Source: UBA1732 sp045114455
Lineage (GTDB): Bacteria > Verrucomicrobiota > Lentisphaeria > Victivallales > UBA1829
Reading direction: 5' to 3'
Assembly (NCBI GenBank): GCA_045114455.1
Contig: JBGUKN010000084.1
Location: 1 to 18,334, forward strand
DNA: 18,334 nucleotides
Part shown: one piece after another, positions 1 to 8,381 of the stretch
How positions within the stretch are numbered: the first letter of the stretch is position 1
Layout of the letters: every line of letters starts with the position of its first letter
Made by a program: the position numbers and the translations under genes
Notes under the pieces: generated by a model
The model's input: the letters and a program-made list of their open reading frames with translations, nothing else
Databases searched by the model: none
Told to the model about the DNA's origin: nothing

Positions 1-891
1 CGCGAGCATGTCCTTGACGGCCTGCGGAACGGTGAAGGGCTCTTCGGTCCAGCCGAGGTTGGCCTTCGTGGCGGCGAGTTCCTCGTCGCCGAGGGGTTCG
101 CCGTGGCAGCCGTGCGTGCCGGCCTTGTTCGGCGCGCCGAAACCGATGGTGGTCTTGCCGATGATGAGGGTCGGGCGGCCGTCGGACTTGACGGCTTCCG
201 CCAGGACGGCGTCGACCTTGGCGATATCGTTGGCGTCGTCGCAGCGGAGGACGCGCCAGTCGTAGGCGGCGTAGCGGGCAGCGACGTCTTCGGTGAAGGC
301 GAGGCCGGTGTTTCCCTCGATGGTGATCTTGTTGTCGTCGTAGAACACGACGAGGTTGTCGAGCTTCAGGTGTCCGGCGAGGCTGGCGGCCTCGGAGGTG
401 TTGCCTTCCATCATGCAGCCGTCGCCGCTGATCACGAAGATGCGGCTCTGCTGGATGTCCGTCTTGTCAAGGCCGATCCTGGCCGCGAACTGCTTGGCGG
501 CGATCGCCATGCCGACCGCGGAGCCGAAACCGCTGCCGAGCGGGCCGGTCGTGATGTCGACGCCCTTCGTGTGGCCGAACTCGGGATGACCCGGAGTCAG
601 GCTGCCCCACTGGCGGAAGCTCTTCAGTTCGTCCATGGAGAGGCCGTAGTTGAAGAGGTGCAGGAGGGAATAGATGAGCATGGAGCCGTGACCAGCGGAC
701 AGCACGAAGCGGTCACGCCCGATCCAGCTCGGATCGGCCGGGTTGTGGCGGAGGTACTTCGCCCAGAGGACCATGGCGAAATCGGCGTTGCCCATGGGCA
801 TGCCGGGATGCCCGGACTTGGCCTTCTGAATCGCTTCGGCGGATAAAATGCGGATCGTGTCGGCGGCTTTGCGCAGGGTGGTTGCGTCCAT
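1..891 (-). CDS. tkt: Transketolase, N-terminal part (cut by window edge)
   Basis: The minus strand is open for 297 codons from the ATG at 891 to the window edge, so the C-terminal half of this usually ~650-residue enzyme is missing. Transketolase is a cytosolic thiamine-diphosphate enzyme that moves two-carbon units between sugar phosphates in the non-oxidative pentose phosphate pathway. The family is recognisable from SGHPGMPMG near residue 26, then RDRFVLSAGHGS, LTPGHPE, TTGPLGSG, and the ThDP/Mg-binding ISGDGCMMEG followed by a DDN segment. The start is preceded by an AGGAAA ribosome binding site. It is divergent from the zinc-ribbon/dispanin genes, sharing a 292-bp AT-rich gap. The identification is secure; whether the gene belongs to a longer operon cannot be seen. 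Confidence 0.96.
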   Translation of the reverse strand, partial: MDATTLRKAADTIRILSAEAIQKAKSGHPGMPMGNADFAMVLWAKYLRHNPADPSWIGRDRFVLSAGHGSMLIYSLLHLFNYGLSMDELKSFRQWGSLTPGHPEFGHTKGVDITTGPLGSGFGSAVGMAIAAKQFAARIGLDKTDIQQSRIFVISGDGCMMEGNTSEAASLAGHLKLDNLVVFYDDNKITIEGNTGLAFTEDVAARYAAYDWRVLRCDDANDIAKVDAVLAEAVKSDGRPTLIIGKTTIGFGAPNKAGTHGCHGEPLGDEELAATKANLGWTEEPFTVPQAVKDMLA

Positions 892-942
892 CTCGTTTCC
901 TTTCAAATGGTGGAGGGTATTTTTGTTAAAAAGAAAAAGGTC

Positions 943-971
943 ATCGTAAAAGATACCGCATTTTTTGAAAA
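943..971 (-). promoter_or_regulatory. Candidate promoter for transketolase
   Basis: On the minus strand a TTTTCA -35-like hexamer (971-966) lies 17 bp from a TACGAT -10-like hexamer (948-943), about 50 bp upstream of the start codon. The matches are moderate and the region is AT-rich, so the call is tentative. Confidence 0.35.
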
Positions 972-1109
972 AAGCAATTGCATTTCCGAAAAAAGCGGCC
1001 ATTTTATCCGCTGTTTTCCGTTTTTTTCCGTCCGCAGCCATTTTCCGGGCAAAAAAGCCGCAAAAAGAACCGGACTTCACTTTTTTCTTTGCATTTTCCG
1101 GTTTTGCGG

Positions 1110-1137
1110 TTGATTTTTCCCGTTTTTATGGTATGAT
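1110..1137 (+). promoter_or_regulatory. Candidate sigma70-type promoter for the zinc-ribbon/dispanin cluster
   Basis: TTGATT (1110-1115) and TATGAT (1132-1137) are separated by 16 bp, about 47 bp upstream of the first gene's ATG. An AAGGAG ribosome binding site follows at 1171-1176. No equally good promoter is visible between the following three genes, so this one may drive all four. Confidence 0.6.
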
Positions 1138-1183
1138 ACTGCATGACAATCTGTTTTGACATCAACCATGAAGGAGCATCGGC

Positions 1184-2131
1184 ATGTTCTGCAAAAACTG
1201 CGGCAGACAAATCCCGGATGAAGCGGCGTTCTGCCCCGCATGCGGCACGAAACGGTCCGGCGGCGGTTCATACGGCGACGAACGGTCCGGACGCGACATC
1301 AAGGACCTCCCGAACTACGCGAAGGAAAATGACCTGTACCGTTCGGAAAGCGCGGTCGACTCCGGCCGGAAGAAGTTCAGGCTCTCCGACTCCGGGCAGA
1401 AAAAGTTCAGTCTCTCCGATCAGGGCCAGAAGAAGTTCAGCCTATCGGACAGGGACTCCGGCCAGAAGAAGTTCAGCCTTTCGGGAAAGGACGACGGCGG
1501 CATCGTCCGCATCAGCGCGAGCCGCGAGCCCGCCGCCCCGCCGAAGGAACCGACCGGATTCGTGAACCCGCTCAAGGACTCCGGCAAGACGGTGTTCCAC
1601 GACGCCCCCGCCTGGAACGCGGCGGACAAGGACATATCGGCGAATTCCGAGGCGTCGGCGCCGACGGCAGCCACAGCGCCGGAACAGTCCGAACCGCAGG
1701 CGGAACGTGTCGACGCAGTCGTGATCGACACCCCCGACGACGGAACGGAATCCGTCTCCGGGGAATCCGGCGAAAGGACCGGATTCGTGAACCCGCTCAA
1801 GGACTCCGGCCAGGACATCCACTGGGGCAGCGACGGCGACCGCAACGAGACCAAGAACGACGGGTTCTCCGGCGATCCCGCCGAAATTGATTCCCACATG
1901 GGATTCGCGATCTTCTGCACGCTGTGCTGCTGTCTCCCGACCGGCATCGCGGCCATCGTGTTCGCGTCGCAGGTGTCCAAGCACATCGAGAACGGGGATT
2001 ACGAGGCAGCGAGGAAAAGCGCGAACAACGCCCAGCTGTTCTGCTGGATTTCCATCGGCATCGGGCTTTTCTGCAACATCGGGTCCTCCATCTTCAGCGC
2101 CCTGTCGGAAGCCTTCGGCATCGGTAAATGA
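1184..2131 (+). CDS. Zinc-ribbon, repeat-linker, CD225/dispanin-like membrane protein (paralogue 1)
   Basis: This 315-residue protein has three parts. Residues 3-20 form a zinc ribbon with two Cys-x-x-Cys knuckles (C3/C6 and C17/C20). Residues ~25-233 are a hydrophilic, probably disordered linker. Residues ~235-310 resemble the CD225/dispanin fold: a Cys-rich first hydrophobic helix (FAIFCTLCCCLPTGIAAIVFASQV), a polar loop with GDYEAARKSANNA, and a second helix ending the protein. The linker holds four DSGxKKFSLS-type decapeptides and two identical TGFVNPLKDSG segments. An AAGGAG site 7 nt upstream supports the ATG at 1184. The next gene starts 38 nt downstream. The biochemical role of bacterial dispanin-like proteins is not established; I infer a membrane-associated protein with a cytoplasmic metal-binding head. 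Confidence 0.85.
   Translation: MFCKNCGRQIPDEAAFCPACGTKRSGGGSYGDERSGRDIKDLPNYAKENDLYRSESAVDSGRKKFRLSDSGQKKFSLSDQGQKKFSLSDRDSGQKKFSLSGKDDGGIVRISASREPAAPPKEPTGFVNPLKDSGKTVFHDAPAWNAADKDISANSEASAPTAATAPEQSEPQAERVDAVVIDTPDDGTESVSGESGERTGFVNPLKDSGQDIHWGSDGDRNETKNDGFSGDPAEIDSHMGFAIFCTLCCCLPTGIAAIVFASQVSKHIENGDYEAARKSANNAQLFCWISIGIGLFCNIGSSIFSALSEAFGIGK
1358..1483 (+). repeat. Four 30-bp in-frame repeats encoding DSGxKKFSLS
   Basis: Units lie at 1358-1387, 1388-1417, 1418-1447 and 1454-1483, with a 6-bp spacer before the last. They encode DSGRKKFRLS, DSGQKKFSLS, DQGQKKFSLS and DSGQKKFSLS. Synonymous differences between units show that the peptide is more conserved than the DNA, which suggests selection on the protein motif rather than a very recent slippage event. 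Confidence 0.9.
1553..1810 (+). repeat. Perfect 33-bp direct repeat encoding TGFVNPLKDSG
   Basis: The copies are 1553-1585 and 1778-1810, identical over all 33 bases and 225 bp apart in the same frame. Both encode TGFVNPLKDSG within the linker of the first zinc-ribbon/dispanin protein. Perfect identity without synonymous change suggests a recent duplication or gene conversion. Confidence 0.9.
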
Positions 2132-2169
2132 CCGGACCCGTCTGAAGCAAAGCAACGGAATCGTTCGCC

Positions 2170-2697
2170 ATGTTCTGCATGCACTGCGGCCAAGCTCTCC
2201 CGCCCGATGCGGCGTTCTGCCCGAACTGCGGGAAAAAGGTGGAAACGGTTTCGGACGACGCCCCGCCCGCGGAAGCCGCCGCTGTCTCCGCACCGCCCGC
2301 GCCGCAAAAGGGTGAAGATGTCCGCGAGGTCAATTCCTACATGGGCTTCGCGATCGTCATGGCAGTCCTGGGCTGTCTCTGCTGCACCCCCCTCCCCCTG
2401 GTGCCCGGGCTCATCGCCGTCGTGTTCGCGTCCCAGGTTCCCGGATTCGTCAGGAGCGGGCATTGCGAAATCGCGATCAGGAAAGCCCTGTTCGCCCGCA
2501 TCTTCTGCTGGATCGCCTTCGGCATCCTCGCGCTCCACTTGTTTGCCGTCGTCGTGCTGATCCGATATTCGGAGGGAATAAGCGACTTCCTGACGGAAAG
2601 AATCGATCTGGAAAGAGCGGACGGCGAAAACGCCGAACAGGCGGAACCGGACCACCACCACAACGACTACAGTCTTCTCTGGGAGTTACTCGACTAA
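2170..2697 (+). CDS. Zinc-ribbon CD225/dispanin-like membrane protein (paralogue 2)
   Basis: This 175-residue protein begins with MFCMHCGQALPPDAAFCPNCG, a double Cys-x-x-Cys zinc ribbon. A short Ala/Pro linker (~25-52) leads to a two-helix hydrophobic domain (~55-140). That domain has the dispanin-like pattern of a Cys/Pro-rich first helix, PGLIAVVFASQV, a polar loop with an alanine-rich helix, then FCWIAFGILAL. The C-terminus is acidic and His-rich (PDHHHND). It lacks the repeat-rich linker of its upstream paralogue. No clear Shine-Dalgarno site precedes the ATG, so translation may depend on the upstream gene 38 nt away. The stop codon overlaps the likely start of the third paralogue (TAATG). 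The function is unknown. Confidence 0.82.
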   Translation: MFCMHCGQALPPDAAFCPNCGKKVETVSDDAPPAEAAAVSAPPAPQKGEDVREVNSYMGFAIVMAVLGCLCCTPLPLVPGLIAVVFASQVPGFVRSGHCEIAIRKALFARIFCWIAFGILALHLFAVVVLIRYSEGISDFLTERIDLERADGENAEQAEPDHHHNDYSLLWELLD

Positions 2698-3161
2698 TGG
2701 AACCAAACAGCACAAAAGATCCTTCCTGCATGTTCTGCATGCACTGCGGCCAACAGCTTCCGACCGATGCGGCGTTCTGCCCGAACTGCGGACGGAAGGT
2801 GGAAACGGCATCTTCGGACGCCCCCGCGTCAAACGTCCCCGGGCAGGCATCCTCCGTCAACGGCGGCAGTACGGACGAAATCGACTCCGGCATGAACTTC
2901 GCGCTCATCATAACGATCCTGGCGTTGTTCAACTGCGGATCCTTCCTCAACCTCGCGCTGGGCATCGCGGCCATCGCTTATGCAAACAAGGTCAACCGGA
3001 ATCTGGAAACCGGCAACCGCGAAAAGGCGGAGGAATGCGCGAAAACGGCAAAAACGCTCTGTCTGATCGCGACGTGTGTGATCGCGTTCCAGATATTTGT
3101 CATATTCTTCTTCATCGCCCTGATGGCGCTGGCCTATATGATTCCGTTCCTCATCAAGTGA
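2697..3161 (+). CDS. Zinc-ribbon CD225/dispanin-like membrane protein (paralogue 3)
   Basis: From the ATG at 2697 the product is 154 residues. A zinc ribbon (MFCMHCGQQLPTDAAFCPNCG) starts at residue 12, followed by a Ser/Gly-rich linker and a two-helix dispanin-like membrane domain. That domain contains GMNFALIITILALFNCGSF, LGIAAIAYANKV and a polar loop GNREKAEECAKTAKTL. I chose 2697 because it overlaps the previous stop (TAATG) and has a GGGAG 11 nt upstream. The ATG at 2730 is a serious alternative: it would start exactly at MFC like both paralogues, and its first ~60 bases nearly match those at 2170. The near-identical zinc-ribbon DNA indicates tandem duplication. The function is unknown. 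Confidence 0.8.
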   Translation: MEPNSTKDPSCMFCMHCGQQLPTDAAFCPNCGRKVETASSDAPASNVPGQASSVNGGSTDEIDSGMNFALIITILALFNCGSFLNLALGIAAIAYANKVNRNLETGNREKAEECAKTAKTLCLIATCVIAFQIFVIFFFIALMALAYMIPFLIK

Positions 3162-3225
3162 ATCCCGGACCGACGGGATCGTCCCCCGCCCCCTTATTCC
3201 ACAAGGAAACCGATACGTCCCCGCC

Positions 3226-3630
3226 ATGAAAAAGGCACGCTTCACCAAACAGGAACTGATTACGCTCGGGCTGTTCCTCGTCCTGGGCGTAGTTGCGTGC
3301 GCCGTCCTGCTGGCCGCCCCGCCGGGCAGTCCCCGCGCGAAATGGCTGCCGAAGTGCATGTTCCATCAGTGGACCGGGCTGTACTGCCCCGGATGCGGCG
3401 CGACGCGCGCATTGTCTGCGCTGCTGCACGGCGACATCAGGGCGAGCATGCACAACAACATCCTGCTGATTCCGGGCGGCGCGATGCTGGCCCTTCTGAT
3501 CGTGAAACCGGGAATCTCCCTGAAACGCCCCGTGGCGGTCGCGATCGCGGCGGCCGTGATCGGATTTGCGATCCTGCGGAACATCCCGGTCGCGCCGTTC
3601 ACATATCTGGCGCCGGTCCCGCTGCCGTGA
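3226..3630 (+). CDS. DUF2752 family membrane protein
   Basis: This 134-residue protein has a first hydrophobic segment at ~11-31, the signature CPGCGATRALSALLHGDI at 54-71 with the following MHNN, and two further hydrophobic stretches (~80-94 and ~102-118). The CPGCGxTRA plus LLHGD pattern is typical of DUF2752, a small membrane family with no assigned biochemical function. It starts 64 bp after the third zinc-ribbon/dispanin gene on the same strand, with AGGAAA about 15 nt upstream as a distant ribosome binding site. Its position suggests membership of the same functional unit. It ends 14 bp from the end of a convergent small gene. Confidence 0.82.
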   Translation: MKKARFTKQELITLGLFLVLGVVACAVLLAAPPGSPRAKWLPKCMFHQWTGLYCPGCGATRALSALLHGDIRASMHNNILLIPGGAMLALLIVKPGISLKRPVAVAIAAAVIGFAILRNIPVAPFTYLAPVPLP

Positions 3631-3644
3631 TTTTTGCGTAACGC

Positions 3645-3845
3645 TCAGAAAAGCCGGGCTCCGACCGCCGACACAAGTCCGATCAGGACGAGTGCGAATG
3701 TCAGGAAAAGAAGCCAGAACCTGCGGAACGCCAGGGCGCGCTTCGCTGAAGTGGTGAAGTCTTCGTCCAGTTTTACCCCGGTTTTCTTATTCTCCAGGCA
3801 GTCCGATTTTTTTCGGGGGCCGCTGCCGCCATGTTTTCGTCCCAT
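3645..3845 (-). CDS. Small single-helix membrane protein, unknown function
   Basis: This 66-residue protein has a basic, glycine-rich N-terminus (MGRKHGGSGPRKK), a short charged segment and one strongly hydrophobic helix (~43-63, FWLLFLTFALVLIGLVSAVGA). It has an excellent AAGGAG ribosome binding site that begins inside the stop codon of the upstream minus-strand gene, and the start is only 12 bp from that stop. This argues for translational coupling and a real gene despite its size. I recognise no family. It converges with the DUF2752 gene. Confidence 0.65.
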   Translation of the reverse strand: MGRKHGGSGPRKKSDCLENKKTGVKLDEDFTTSAKRALAFRRFWLLFLTFALVLIGLVSAVGARLF

Positions 3846-3857
3846 GGGTCCGGCTCC

Positions 3858-4493
3858 TTACCATCGGATCGATCCGTTGAACGCCGCGATGACGGCGGCC
3901 CCGATCAGGAGCGCGGCCAGAATGACCGACACGATGAACGGGAAAAAAACGCCCCAGCCGATGCGGCAGAGCTGTCCGAACGTGACCGACCCCCAGTCGA
4001 TGCCCTCGACCGGCGATGTGCTTTTCTGCGCCGGGAGCGGGATGTTCTGCGTCGTCGCGGTGGACTCCGCGATCATGCGGCATGCGTTCAGCCGCAACTC
4101 GTCGAGACGCCGGGACTCCGCGGCGATCTGGGACTGCGTCGCCGCGCCGTCGTCGTCGAGCGGGGATTCCCTGTTCAGTTCGGCGGCGATGGCAGCAAGA
4201 TGCTCTCTCCGCGGCCTGAGTTCCTGAATGGTCCGTTCCGCGACCGCGATGTCGCAGTCGATCCCGGCCAGCGACTCCGCGATCCGCACGGCCAGGTCGC
4301 GCCGCGACAGCCGGAAATCGGACACGCGCCGCTGTATGGCTTCGGAAAGCTGTTTGGAAACGACGGGCGAAGCCTGCGGCGGAGGCTGCGGAATATCCTG
4401 CACCAGATTGCTTTCCATCTGCGGAGGCGGATTCAGGACGTTGGAGATGTTGATCTTGTGCAGATCGTTCATGACAGAGATGTTTTTTTCCAT
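3858..4493 (-). CDS. Coiled-coil, C-terminal-anchor membrane protein, unknown function
   Basis: This 211-residue protein has a proline-rich N-terminus with two PPP runs (residues 22-24 and 37-39), a long charged region of probable coiled coil (~45-140, rich in Arg, Glu, Ala and Leu), and one hydrophobic segment at ~180-205 near the C-terminus. The topology suggests a tail-anchored protein with a cytoplasmic coiled coil. The frame stays open upstream to 4688, but I placed the start at 4493 because GGAG lies 8 nt upstream there and the upstream residues look non-coding. It precedes a 66-residue membrane protein by 12 bp and is divergent from the HflK-like gene. I recognise no family. Confidence 0.68.
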   Translation of the reverse strand: MEKNISVMNDLHKINISNVLNPPPQMESNLVQDIPQPPPQASPVVSKQLSEAIQRRVSDFRLSRRDLAVRIAESLAGIDCDIAVAERTIQELRPRREHLAAIAAELNRESPLDDDGAATQSQIAAESRRLDELRLNACRMIAESTATTQNIPLPAQKSTSPVEGIDWGSVTFGQLCRIGWGVFFPFIVSVILAALLIGAAVIAAFNGSIRW

Positions 4494-4567
4494 GGGGCGG
4501 ACTCCGGCAAGCAGGAAACAGTGTGCGCGGCGGGATCGGACACGGCAAAAGCCGCTTTGTCTTTCAC

Positions 4568-4596
4568 AATATAGCCCGGAAAATGGAAAAAACCAC
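4568..4596 (-). promoter_or_regulatory. Weak candidate promoter for the coiled-coil membrane protein pair
   Basis: A TATATT -10-like hexamer reads on the minus strand at 4573-4568, about 75 bp upstream of the ATG at 4493. The -35 region is poor (TGGTTT at 16 bp), so only the -10 is suggestive. Confidence 0.33.
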
Positions 4597-4635
4597 CGGA
4601 AAACGGAAAAAAGATGAAAAAAAGACGTTTCCGGC

Positions 4636-4663
4636 TTGCGTTTTTTCAAAATTAAAGTATAGT
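4636..4663 (+). promoter_or_regulatory. Candidate promoter for the HflK-like gene
   Basis: TTGCGT (4636-4641) and TATAGT (4658-4663) are separated by 16 bp, 50 bp upstream of the ATG at 4713. A GGAG ribosome binding site follows at 4699-4702. Confidence 0.5.
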
Positions 4664-4712
4664 TCAAAGATATCTTTTGTTTTTTCATCCCGCATCATGG
4701 AGTTTTCATATC

Positions 4713-6653
4713 ATGAACAAAGGCGATCTCAGCGGCACAATCGAACGCGCCAGGCTCGCAGGGCGCATCGCCATCATATCCCTTATCCTGTCCTTCATCC
4801 TCGCGGTCGTCGTCATCGTGGCGGGTCCGGCGACGAAATGGGCCGGCATGGAGACTTTCACGCTCGCGCTGTACCCGGTCGCGCTGGCGTTCATTTTTTC
4901 GGTCTGCGCCCTCGCGCATTCCGCGTTCCTGCGGAAAATGGCCGAGGAGGAACAGGAGAAAATCATCCTGGAACAGCGCAAATCCAACGTGAACTCCATC
5001 CTCGACGTGAGCGAGGACGTCCGCTTCACGGCCAAGCGCACGCTTGAAAACTTCGACAAATACATCCCGTCCGCCGTTTCGCTCCTCGTTTTCCTGCTCT
5101 CCATCCCCGCATTCTGGTATTTCTGGCGGAACTCCACGCTCGGCGCGTCCGATCCTGCCACGCTCGTTCTGACGCCGAAGAACCCGATCAACCTGGCGTT
5201 CCTGAGCGCGATTTCGGCGCTTTTCGCCTATTTCACGGGCGTGTTTCTGGTCGGACAGTCCCGCATCCGCGAATTCCGCTGCCTGCGTCCGGTCGGCAGC
5301 TGGCTGATCTGCTTTGCCATCGTGCTGTTCGTGAGCGCGATCTCGGCGCTTTTCATCAACTACGGAAAAACGGGCTGGGCCGCGCCGCTGACCAAAGTCT
5401 TCTTCTGGATCCTCGCGGTCCTCGCCGCCGAACTTCTCGTGAGCTTCATCATCGAGTTCTACCGTCCCCGCACGCCGGAGGAGATCCGCCCGGTGTACGA
5501 GAGCCGTTTGCTCGCCATCTTCACGGAGCCCGGCGGCGTGGTGCGGAACATCTCGGATTCGCTGGACTACCAGTTCGGATTTCAGATTTCGCGGACCGGC
5601 ATCTACCTGGTCCTGCGGAAGGCGATCGTCCCGGCGCTGATGGTCTGGGCGGCGGTCCTGTGGCTCTTCACCTGCATCGCCGAGGTCAATCCCGGCGAGA
5701 TCGGCATCCGCGAAGTCTTCGGCGCGGTGAACCGCGAATCCGCGCCGCTCGACGCCGGGATCCACTTCAAATGGCCATGGCCGTGCGAGAAGATCCTCCG
5801 CGTCCCCGTCAAGAACGTGCAGGAAGCCACCCTCGGCTCCGTGCTGACCCCCGGACGGAATGCGAAAGTCATCCTCTGGACCGGCGACAACTACCAGCAT
5901 GAGAACAAGTTCCTCGTGGCGGTGAAGCAGCAGGGCAAGACCGGCGCCCAGCTCGCCTCCATCCTCGAAGTCTCGCTCCCCGTCTTCTACACCGCCGATC
6001 CCGAACGCCCGTTCGACTACGCGTTCAACTTCGACAACGTGAAGGAAACGCTCCTCGCGGTCGGCCAGGCTGAGGCCACGCGCTACTTCGCCAGCACAGA
6101 CTTCATCACCGACATATCCTCCGGCCGCGAGCAGGTCGCCGTAACCCTCTACGACCGCATCCAGAAGGCGTGCGACCGCATCGGCCTCGGGATCAAGCTC
6201 GTCGGCATCAACATGCACGACGCGCATCCGCCCATCGGGAACAGCTCGGGCGGCGTCGACGTCGCCGGGGCGTTCCAGGACGTCGTCTGCGCGCAGGAGG
6301 ACGCCGTGGAAATGATCTCACGGGCCAACGAATACAGCATCACCACGGTCGAATCCGCCAAGGTCGAGTCCACGCGTATCCTCGGCGCCGCCGAGGCCTA
6401 CAAATACGACACCGCCAGCGTCGCCCTCGCCGACGCATCCCGGTTCGAAAGCCAGCTCGAATCCTACCGCCACCTCCCCGGCATGTTCAAACTCCGCACC
6501 TACCTGGATTTCCTTGAAAACGATTGCAAGGACATCCGCAAATATATCATATCAAACGAGATCGACGTCCGGAACCTGGTCCTGAACCTCGAAGAGAAGC
6601 CTTCCCTCGACCTGCTCAACACCGACATCAATCTCCTCTCCGGACAGAAATAA
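4713..6653 (+). CDS. HflK-like SPFH/band-7 protein with extended membrane domain
   Basis: This 646-residue protein has six hydrophobic segments in its first ~250 residues (about 14-38, 50-72, 119-137, 160-182, 196-216 and 226-249). A seventh at ~304-322 leads straight into an SPFH/band-7 domain (~323-585). The HflK resemblance is clear: VNPGEIGIREVFGAV after the last helix, DAGIHFKWPWP, then GINMHDAHPP, VAGAFQDVVCAQED and an Ala/Glu-rich helix with EAYKY. HflK normally pairs with HflC to cage the FtsH protease in the inner membrane, but no HflC gene is adjacent. Ordinary HflK is ~400 residues with one anchor, so the six extra helices are unusual. The start at 4713 has GGAG 10 nt upstream; an in-frame TTG at 4677 is less likely. 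Confidence 0.85.
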   Translation: MNKGDLSGTIERARLAGRIAIISLILSFILAVVVIVAGPATKWAGMETFTLALYPVALAFIFSVCALAHSAFLRKMAEEEQEKIILEQRKSNVNSILDVSEDVRFTAKRTLENFDKYIPSAVSLLVFLLSIPAFWYFWRNSTLGASDPATLVLTPKNPINLAFLSAISALFAYFTGVFLVGQSRIREFRCLRPVGSWLICFAIVLFVSAISALFINYGKTGWAAPLTKVFFWILAVLAAELLVSFIIEFYRPRTPEEIRPVYESRLLAIFTEPGGVVRNISDSLDYQFGFQISRTGIYLVLRKAIVPALMVWAAVLWLFTCIAEVNPGEIGIREVFGAVNRESAPLDAGIHFKWPWPCEKILRVPVKNVQEATLGSVLTPGRNAKVILWTGDNYQHENKFLVAVKQQGKTGAQLASILEVSLPVFYTADPERPFDYAFNFDNVKETLLAVGQAEATRYFASTDFITDISSGREQVAVTLYDRIQKACDRIGLGIKLVGINMHDAHPPIGNSSGGVDVAGAFQDVVCAQEDAVEMISRANEYSITTVESAKVESTRILGAAEAYKYDTASVALADASRFESQLESYRHLPGMFKLRTYLDFLENDCKDIRKYIISNEIDVRNLVLNLEEKPSLDLLNTDINLLSGQK

Positions 6654-6722
6654 TCCCAACCTCAAACCATCTCAGCGGGACGCCCGCCCGGACGGGCCGT
6701 TTCCCGCCCGTATCCTATTCCC

Positions 6723-8377
<1,655 letters not shown>

Positions 8378-8381
<4 letters not shown>

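Larger units (their letters stand above)
892..1183. other. Divergent AT-rich intergenic region
   Basis: This gap separates transketolase (minus) from the first zinc-ribbon gene (plus). It is dominated by A- and T-tracts interrupted by short TTTTCCG-like words and holds candidate promoters in both directions. No convincing open reading frame is seen: the short plus-frame peptides here are lysine/phenylalanine-rich products of the A/T tracts. The 13-mer CCATTTTCCGGGC lies in this gap and recurs inverted in the gap near 4573. Confidence 0.6.

Noticed and set aside
103..846. Long plus-strand open frame opposite transketolase
   Set aside because: It is an antisense shadow of a clearly conserved gene in GC-rich DNA; composition is Val/Ala/Gly/Glu-rich with no family motifs.
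4695..6227. 510-codon minus-strand open frame opposite the HflK-like gene
   Set aside because: Extreme Arg/Asp/Glu/Gly composition and exact overlap with a gene bearing SPFH motifs mark it as an antisense shadow.
6682..6698. GC-rich inverted repeat between the HflK-like and helicase genes as a terminator
   Set aside because: The stem has too small a loop or only 4-5 pairs and is followed by only three T, so read-through into the helicase operon is more likely.
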